31,479 bases of DNA, taken from NCBI GenBank assembly GCA_031362405.1, contig JANLSO010000165.1:1-31479 (forward strand). The letters are read 5' to 3'. The DNA comes from JANLSO01 sp031362405. Lineage in GTDB: Bacteria; Actinomycetota; Thermoleophilia; Miltoncostaeales; Miltoncostaeaceae. A program made the position numbers and the translations under genes. The notes beneath the pieces were generated by a model, which was not told the origin of the DNA, ran no database searches, and saw only the letters and a list, made by a program, of their open reading frames with translations. Positions 26,768 to 31,479 of the stretch are shown here, piece by piece. How positions within the stretch are numbered: position 1 is the stretch's first letter; each line of letters opens with the position of its first letter.

Positions 26768-27738
26768 GCGAACGGGCCACCGCCGCCGCGATTCGCGCGG
26801 GTGATCGTGCTGCCCTGGCTCGGGCAATCACCACGGTCGAGTCGACGCGTAGCGATCATCGGATCGCCGCCGAAAGACTCGTTGGGGAACTGCTTCCCCA
26901 TACCGGTTCAGCGCTGCGACTGGGGATCTCGGGGGCGCCGGGGGTCGGCAAGTCGACCCTCATCGAGGCGCTCGGCCTCTTTCTGGTGGGTAAGGGCCGA
27001 CGCCTCGCTGTACTTGCCGTTGATCCGTCGAGCGTGCGCAGCGGCGGGTCGATCCTCGGCGACAAGACCCGTATGGGCGAGCTCGCCCGCCATGACCATG
27101 TATTCATCCGTCCGTCGCCCGCCGGCGCCACCCTGGGTGGGGTGGCGCGACGCACGCGCGAGGCGATGGTGCTCTGTGAGGCGTGGGGGGCAGACGTCAT
27201 GATCGTCGAGACCGTCGGGGTCGGCCAGTCGGAGACTGCCGTTGCCGGGATGGTCGACGTCTTTCTGCTGCTTGCGTCTCCCGGAGGCGGCGACGAGCTG
27301 CAGGGCGTCAAGCGCGGGATCATGGAACTCGCGGATGTCGTGGCGGTGACCAAGGCCGACGGAGACCTTGCCGCAGCCGCAGGACGCGCGTTGTCGGAGT
27401 ACGCCTCGGCCCTGCGGCTCATGCGGCCGCCCGCCGACGGGGCCCCCGCGACGGCCGTGAGCGTGTCGGCCCTCGATCGCCGTGGGATCGACGGTCTCTG
27501 GGCCGAGCTCGATCGGCGCTACGTGGAGATGGAGGGCTCGGGCGCCCTTGCCCGCAGACGTGCCGCCCATGCGCGTGACTGGATGTGGGGTGAGGTACGC
27601 GAGGGGCTTGTGTCACTCACGCACAATGGCCCGGCCGCCGAGACCGCGCGCCGACTCGACGAGGCCGTCGCGACAGGCGCGCTGCTTCCCGCCGCGGCCG
27701 CTCAGCAGATCCTCGATGCGCTCGGCGGCGCGAGGTGA
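26764..27738 (+). CDS. meaB: MeaB/ArgK-type GTPase, chaperone of methylmalonyl-CoA mutase
   Basis: A 324-residue G3E-family GTPase that guards B12 loading and protects the mutase from inactivation. P-loop GAPGVGKST is near residues 57-65. VDPSSVRSGGSILGDKTRM and FIRPSPAGATLGGVA are MeaB-specific, followed by VETVGVGQSE (switch region) and VTKAD (base recognition). The C-terminal helical arm (RDWMWGEVREGLVSL) is the dimerisation part. The start overlaps the mutase stop, consistent with equal production of enzyme and chaperone. Confidence 0.95.
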
Positions 27739-28145
27739 GCGATGCGGAACGAATGCTTCGCGAGGCGCGGGTGATCGCGGTGGTCGGGCTGTCGACCGAT
27801 CCGGCGAAGCCTTCTTACGAGATACCTCGCCAGATGCAAAAGGCCGGGTACCGCGTCATCCCTGTGCACCCCACCGCTCGGGAAATCCTCGGAGAGCCGT
27901 CGTACCGCACGCTCGGCGATATCGCCGACGCGATCGACGTGGTCAATGTCTTTCGTCCGGCGGACGAAGTGCCGGGCGTGGTGCGCGACGCCATCGCATG
28001 CGGGGCCTGGGGCATCTGGGTACAGCGGGGCATCGCCTCCGCGCAGGCCGTCGCCCTCGCGCGTGGCGCGGGCCTCGCCTATGTGGAGGATTCCTGCATC
28101 GGCGTCGAGCGGCAGCGGCTCGGGGTCAGCGCGCCCGCAGCCTGA
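27735..28145 (+). CDS. CoA-binding domain protein (YccU type)
   Basis: A 136-residue single-domain Rossmann protein of the CoA_binding_2 family. It shows VIAVVGLSTDPAKPSYEIPRQMQKAGYRVIPVHP, then EILGEPSYRTLGDI, VVNVFRPADEVP, GIWVQRGIASAQA and EDSCIGVERQRLG. These match E. coli YccU and the CoA-binding part of succinyl-CoA synthetase. The biochemical role is unknown. GTG 27735 overlaps the meaB stop, so it belongs to the mutase operon, where binding a CoA compound would make sense. Its end overlaps the convergent gene by 20 bases. Confidence 0.88.
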   Translation: MSDAERMLREARVIAVVGLSTDPAKPSYEIPRQMQKAGYRVIPVHPTAREILGEPSYRTLGDIADAIDVVNVFRPADEVPGVVRDAIACGAWGIWVQRGIASAQAVALARGAGLAYVEDSCIGVERQRLGVSAPAA

Positions 28146-28494
28146 TCGGCCCGCGAGCCGTCGACGGGTCGACGACCCGGCCCTTTTGGGTGATCTCGAC
28201 GACTCCTGCAGCAACGAGTCGTCGCGCGGCCTGGCGTGTGCGTTCCATCAGATCGGAATCGCCGTCGGCGACCCGTCCCGCCGCCTCCGACGGACAGATG
28301 GTCGCGCCCCGGGCGCGGGCGCTGAGAAGTTCGAGAATCGCCTCTTCGAGCGCTTGGTCGATGGCGGTGAGCTTTGTGCGTCGACACTTTTCGCCGCAGT
28401 AGCGCGCGCTCTCCCAATCGCGGGCCCACTTCGCCCGCCACGCGATTCGCCGCCCACAGACGGCGCAGGTCTTGTCGTCGGGGGTGCCCGTCAT
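28126..28494 (-). CDS. DUF2256-DUF3253 fusion protein
   Basis: A 122-residue two-domain protein of unknown role. Residues about 8-40 are a small zinc-finger-like module of the DUF2256 type: KTCAVCGRRIAWRAKWARDW, then YCGEKCRR, with the four Cys spaced CxxC...CxxxC. Residues 45-122 are DUF3253: AILELLSARARGATICPSEAA, then LMERTRQAARRLVAAG, ITQKGRVVDPSTARGPIRLR. The C-terminal part reads as a small winged helix. This pairing is seen in other bacteria. ATG 28494 is the natural start. Confidence 0.85.
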   Translation of the reverse strand: MTGTPDDKTCAVCGRRIAWRAKWARDWESARYCGEKCRRTKLTAIDQALEEAILELLSARARGATICPSEAAGRVADGDSDLMERTRQAARRLVAAGVVEITQKGRVVDPSTARGPIRLRAR

Positions 28495-28618
28495 TACGCG
28501 CAGGGTAGCTTCGCACCTGAGTCGGGGGGCCGGGGGAGAGGGTGGACCTAAACGAAGAGAGGAGGGGAGGGGCCGAGAGGACTGGAAATGCCTTCAGAAG
28601 ACGGTATCCAGTGCCGAC

Positions 28619-29641
28619 ATGACTTCCATGACACCACCCCTTTTGTCCCGCTCGGACACGCGCCCTGGCGCCGGATTGATCCTCGCCCTTGCCGTAGCTC
28701 TGGCGCTTGCCGTGTGCGGCACCGCCCAGGCCGCCTCGGTGATCGTGCAGCCCGGCGAGACCCTCAGCGCCATCGCCGCACGGGCCCAGGTGAGCGTCTC
28801 CGCGATGGCATCCGCCAACGGCATCGACAAGCCGAATCATGTGCGTGCCGGGCAGACTCTGAATCTCCCGGGGGCTGGCGGGGGCACGGCGGTCACCTCT
28901 GCCGGCGGCGTAATCGTGCACTCGGGCGACACCCTCAGCTCGATCGCCGCGCGAGCCGGCGTGAGTACGGCAGCGCTGGCTTCGGCCAACGACATCACCA
29001 ACCCCAATCTCGTAACGATCGGCCAGAGCCTGCGTCTTCCGTCTGGTCGCTCGGGAGGGTCCTCTTCAGCGTCGGCCGGATCGACGACCGTTCGGTCCGG
29101 AGAGACCCTCAGCGCCATCGCCGCCCGATCGGGCGTGAGCATCACCGCCCTGGCCCAGGCGAACGGAATCTTCAACCCGAATCTCGTGCGCATCGGGCAG
29201 TCGCTGAAGATCCCCGCCGGGGGCTCGGCGGCGACCCCTTACCGCGGAACCTCGCGCTCCGAGGTGGGAAATCTGATCGCCCAGGCGGCCGCCCGCCACG
29301 GTGTCGACGCGTCGCTGGCACGTGCGATCGCGTGGCAGGAGAGCGGCTGGAATCAGTCGATGCGCTCCAACGTCGGCGCAATCGGCGTCATGCAGCTCAT
29401 GCCCGAAACGGCCTCATGGGTCGGCCCGTCGCTGCTCGGCCGGTCGATCAACGCCAACGACGTGCGCGACAACGTCGACGGCGGCGTAGCTTTCTTGGCA
29501 TGGCTCAACCGGCAGGCTGGCTCCGATCACATCACCATCGCCGGCTACTACCAGGGTCTGTCATCGGTGCGCCGCATCGGCCTCTACGACGACACCAAGC
29601 AGTACATCCGCAGCGTCCAAGCCCTCCGCGGCCGGGTTTAG
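28619..29641 (+). CDS. Secreted lytic transglycosylase with three LysM domains
   Basis: A 340-residue peptidoglycan hydrolase. A signal peptide (LILALAVALALAVCGTAQA) ends near residue 38. Three LysM repeats follow at about 40-84, 97-141 and 156-199, each in the pattern v..GeTLSaIAaR..vs...la.aN.i..pn.i..Gq.L.lP, which bind glycan chains. The catalytic SLT domain spans about 212-330: IAWQESGWNQ with catalytic Glu241, GAIGVMQLMPETA, NVDGGVAFLAWLN and GYYQG, as in lysozyme-like transglycosylases. ATG 28619 is preferred; a -10-like TATCCA (28605-28610) ends eight bases before it. The frame is open to 28472, but that segment is Arg-rich. The 124-base gap upstream is purine- and G-rich with no other clear feature. 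Confidence 0.92.
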   Translation: MTSMTPPLLSRSDTRPGAGLILALAVALALAVCGTAQAASVIVQPGETLSAIAARAQVSVSAMASANGIDKPNHVRAGQTLNLPGAGGGTAVTSAGGVIVHSGDTLSSIAARAGVSTAALASANDITNPNLVTIGQSLRLPSGRSGGSSSASAGSTTVRSGETLSAIAARSGVSITALAQANGIFNPNLVRIGQSLKIPAGGSAATPYRGTSRSEVGNLIAQAAARHGVDASLARAIAWQESGWNQSMRSNVGAIGVMQLMPETASWVGPSLLGRSINANDVRDNVDGGVAFLAWLNRQAGSDHITIAGYYQGLSSVRRIGLYDDTKQYIRSVQALRGRV

Positions 29642-29680
29642 AGCGAGGTCAGGAGGACGGGCTGAGTATCGCCTGATGCA

Positions 29681-29750
29681 CAGATCGGTGCCTGGCACTC
29701 CTGGTGACAGAATCGCAGATCGGTGCCTGGCACTCCTGGTGACAGAATCG
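29681..29750. repeat. Two perfect 35-bp tandem repeats with the GGTGCC core
   Basis: 29681-29715 and 29716-29750 are identical. Each contains CGGTGCCTGGCAC followed by GGTGACA. The unit aligns with the larger palindrome at 29830 and shares its core with 13368-13398. Confidence 0.9.
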
Positions 29751-29829
29751 CCACCCGGCGGTTGCGACTCGGTCGCCCCGGAGCCGCGAACGCCCCCAAA
29801 AACGTCTTGGCGAAGATGTTTCGTCCAAA

Positions 29830-29868
29830 TCGTGTCACCCCCGGTGCCTGGCACCGGGGGTGACACGA
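29830..29868. repeat. 39-base near-perfect palindrome of the GGTGCC repeat family
   Basis: Arms of 19 bases (29830-29848 and 29850-29868) are exact reverse complements around a single central T. Core GGTGCCTGGCACC, outer arms GTGTCACCCCC / GGGGGTGACAC. It lies between the convergent transglycosylase and membrane protein genes and may also end transcription. The 29642-29927 gap holds this and the tandem copies, no gene. Confidence 0.9.
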
Positions 29869-29927
29869 GCGGCGACGTCGCGCGTGCAGACGGCGCGTCG
29901 TTTGTTTTTGCGTCCCGGGCACCGGGA

Positions 29928-30437
29928 CTACTTTTCGCCGCGGTAGAGGGGGCGGCGGCCGGAGGCGAAGAGGCCTTTTGAGGTCTCGCGAAAGATGGGC
30001 GCCGCGCCGTTGGTGGCGCGTTGGTCGAGCCAGCGGGACGTGTAGAGGTCGACGACGCCAACTCCGAAAACGACACCTCCGATCACCGCGCCGAGGCCGC
30101 GGCCGGTGAGGAGCGCGCCGCCGACGAGCACGACGTAGATCACCAGGGTCTTCAGCACGCGGGTGCGCGTGTCGGCGGAGAGTTCGTAGTCGGATTCTTC
30201 GGGCGCGGCGGGGGCGGCGGCGATCGTCCGCTGATACCAGCGGAAGCCGACGAAGAACTGCACGGCGGCGAGCAGTACGGCGACGAACATGAACGGCAGC
30301 ACGGCTCGGACGATGGTGTCGCTCGTTGCCGCGCCGCCCACCACGCCTGCAAGGCCGATCGCCGGAAGAGCCACGCCGGTTACCTGGAGCTCGGACGAAA
30401 GTGAGGCCAGAGCGCGCATCGGCTGGGATACTCGCAC
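29928..30437 (-). CDS. Small membrane protein of unknown function
   Basis: A 169-residue protein with about four helices in two pairs: VTGVALPAIGLAGVVGGAA and VLPFMFVAVLLAAVQFFVGF, a soluble loop rich in Ala/Pro/Glu (residues about 75-95), then TLVIYVVLVGGALLTG and GAVIGGVVFGVGVVDLYTSRW. The tail is basic. I do not recognise the family. The start is uncertain: GTG 30437 has a GAGGGG-like site upstream but leaves one base to the divergent ligD start; ATG 30419 would shorten it by six residues. The frame is open to 30614, which would run into ligD. Confidence 0.65.
   Translation of the reverse strand: MRVSQPMRALASLSSELQVTGVALPAIGLAGVVGGAATSDTIVRAVLPFMFVAVLLAAVQFFVGFRWYQRTIAAAPAAPEESDYELSADTRTRVLKTLVIYVVLVGGALLTGRGLGAVIGGVVFGVGVVDLYTSRWLDQRATNGAAPIFRETSKGLFASGRRPLYRGEK
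30427..30432 (+). promoter_or_regulatory. -10 box for a leaderless ligD transcript
   Basis: GATACT (close to TATACT) ends six bases before GTG 30439 and no Shine-Dalgarno sequence intervenes. It lies inside the 5' end of the divergent membrane protein gene. Confidence 0.4.
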
Positions 30438-30438
30438 G

Positions 30439-31479
30439 GTGGGAACCCCCTCGCAGGATGCACTCGACGAATATCGACAGCGCCGCGACTTCTCGGCGAC
30501 GCCGGAGCCGGCGCAGGCCGGCGGGCGGCCAGACGACGATTCTCCCCGGTTCGTGATCCAACGCCACGACGCCCGGGCCCTGCATTTCGATCTACGCCTC
30601 GAACGCGACGGCACCCTCGCCTCGTGGGCGGTTCCGAAGGGGCTCCCCCTTCACGGCGGGGTCAAGCGGCTGGCGGTGCGAACCGAAGATCACCCGCTCG
30701 AGTACCTCGACTTCGCCGCGGTGATCCCCGAGGGGCAGTACGGGGGCGGGCGGATGACGATCTGGGATCGCGGCATCTATTCGACCGTGTCGATCTCCGA
30801 CGATGAGTGGAAGATCGTGATCGCCGGTCAGATCGTCTCGGGCGAGTACCACCTGATCCGCACGGGAACCCAATCCGGCCGCGAGCAATGGCTGGTCTTT
30901 CGGGCGAAGGTCGCCGGGCCCGGCGCCCCCGATCCGGCGGCTGACTTTTGGACCCTGAGACCGATGCTGACCGTCACGGATCCCGCCGCGACCGACGACG
31001 CGCGGGACCTCGTGGAGCTGAAGTGGGATGGCTACCGCGCCTTGGCCCTCGTCACCGGTGACGGCGTGCGCCTTCAAAGCCGCTCGGGGCGTGACATCAC
31101 CGACGACTATCCCGAGCTGCGCGGTCTGAGGCGGGCGCTGCTGAGCCAAGAGGCCATCCTCGACGGCGAGATCTGCGTCCTTGATGCCGGCGGAAAAGCC
31201 GACTTTCAGGCTCTGCAACGCCATGCCTCACCTGTGCGCTTTGTGGTCTTCGACATTCTGTTTCGCGACGGTCGCCGGTTGATGGATCTCCCCCTGCGCG
31301 CACGGCGCGACCTCCTCGGGGGAACCGTCGACACCGATCACGCAGAGGTTGTCCTGTCGGACTACGTCATCGGGTCGGGTGCCGCGCTGTTCGATGCGGC
31401 CCGTGCCCGGGGTCTCGAAGGAGTTGTCGCAAAGCGCCTTGATTCGGTCTACCGGCCCGGCCGGCGCAGCCCCGATTGG
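30439..31479 (+). CDS. ligD: LigD-type ATP-dependent DNA ligase with N-terminal 3'-phosphoesterase domain (3' truncated)
   Basis: End-joining enzyme of bacterial NHEJ; 347 codons are visible and the frame is open at the right edge. Residues about 30-150 are the 3'-phosphoesterase (PE) domain: FVIQRHDARALHFDLRLE, SWAVPKGLP, DHPLEY and VIPEGQYGGG, with the HxxxxxHxDxR and HxxxY metal and active-site residues present. From about 170 the ligase domain follows: ELKWDGYRAL with the nucleophile Lys, SRSGRDITDDYPEL, AILDGEICVLD, VVFDILFRDG and EGVVAKRLDSVYRPGRRS. The order is PE-LIG with no polymerase domain before it. GTG 30439 directly follows a -10 box. No ku gene is in the window. Confidence 0.92.
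   Translation, partial: MGTPSQDALDEYRQRRDFSATPEPAQAGGRPDDDSPRFVIQRHDARALHFDLRLERDGTLASWAVPKGLPLHGGVKRLAVRTEDHPLEYLDFAAVIPEGQYGGGRMTIWDRGIYSTVSISDDEWKIVIAGQIVSGEYHLIRTGTQSGREQWLVFRAKVAGPGAPDPAADFWTLRPMLTVTDPAATDDARDLVELKWDGYRALALVTGDGVRLQSRSGRDITDDYPELRGLRRALLSQEAILDGEICVLDAGGKADFQALQRHASPVRFVVFDILFRDGRRLMDLPLRARRDLLGGTVDTDHAEVVLSDYVIGSGAALFDAARARGLEGVVAKRLDSVYRPGRRSPDW

Noticed and set aside
28523..28616. G-rich stretch as a G-quadruplex or a c-di-AMP riboswitch before the LysM gene
   Set aside because: Runs of G exist, but the fourth run in the first cluster is short, and none of the conserved c-di-AMP riboswitch blocks is visible.
29681..29750. CRISPR-like repeats
   Set aside because: Only two copies, directly abutting with no spacer, and no cas genes; better explained as a tandem copy of the palindromic repeat.

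Overview
The window is high-GC DNA with frequent GTG and TTG starts, tightly packed operons and many 4-base GTGA/TTGA gene overlaps. Several traits point to an Actinomycetota genome: an F420-NADP oxidoreductase, methylmalonyl-CoA mutase with MeaB, a K+-independent proton pyrophosphatase, a bacterial NHEJ ligase, a Gram-positive type SOS box and apparently leaderless starts. A deep-branching group such as Thermoleophilia is my inference; there is no rRNA gene here to test it. The content is mostly chromosomal housekeeping. I see no transposase, integrase, tRNA, rRNA or CRISPR array.

Layout. 1-3200: end of an unidentified gene, MTA phosphorylase, membrane proton pyrophosphatase and a terminator hairpin. 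3345-7792: a small PH/GRAM-like protein, an Rrf2 regulator, a PfkB (adenosine-type) kinase, cysteine synthase CysK, a GNAT acetyltransferase on the other strand and serine acetyltransferase CysE. CysK and CysE carry out the two steps from serine to cysteine, and CysE ends in Gly-Ile, the tail that docks into CysK in known cysteine synthase complexes. 7793-8483 has no intact gene but probably holds a decayed minus-strand gene. 8574-12255: UvrD/PcrA helicase, FolD and F420H2:NADP+ oxidoreductase. 12442-15442: nitroreductase and a small zincin (minus), then a divergent FtsH-like protease (plus).

15413-19066 (minus) is a thiamine operon: a TPP riboswitch, then thiL, an ABC ATPase, a permease and a ThiY/NMT1-type lipoprotein, all with overlapping ends. 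19190-21594 (plus) has an orphan CheW, an AI-2E-family membrane protein and a DUF4097-type protein. 21649-21954 is the most unusual spot: a perfect SOS (LexA) box in front of a 90-residue protein that begins with a canonical sliding-clamp-binding pentapeptide, QLNLF. 21975-24528 holds a small acidic protein, a TetR repressor and a 14-TM drug exporter, with two matched inverted repeats between repressor and exporter. 24623-28145 is methylmalonyl-CoA mutase, MeaB and a CoA-binding protein in one operon. 28126-31479: a DUF2256-DUF3253 protein, a secreted triple-LysM lytic transglycosylase, a cluster of GGTGCC-core palindromic repeats, a small membrane protein and the start of LigD (phosphoesterase then ligase), which runs off the window.

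Starts were moved where a Shine-Dalgarno sequence, a -10 box, a riboswitch or a neighbouring gene made the longest reading frame unlikely. Family names come from motif recognition only; no database search was run.
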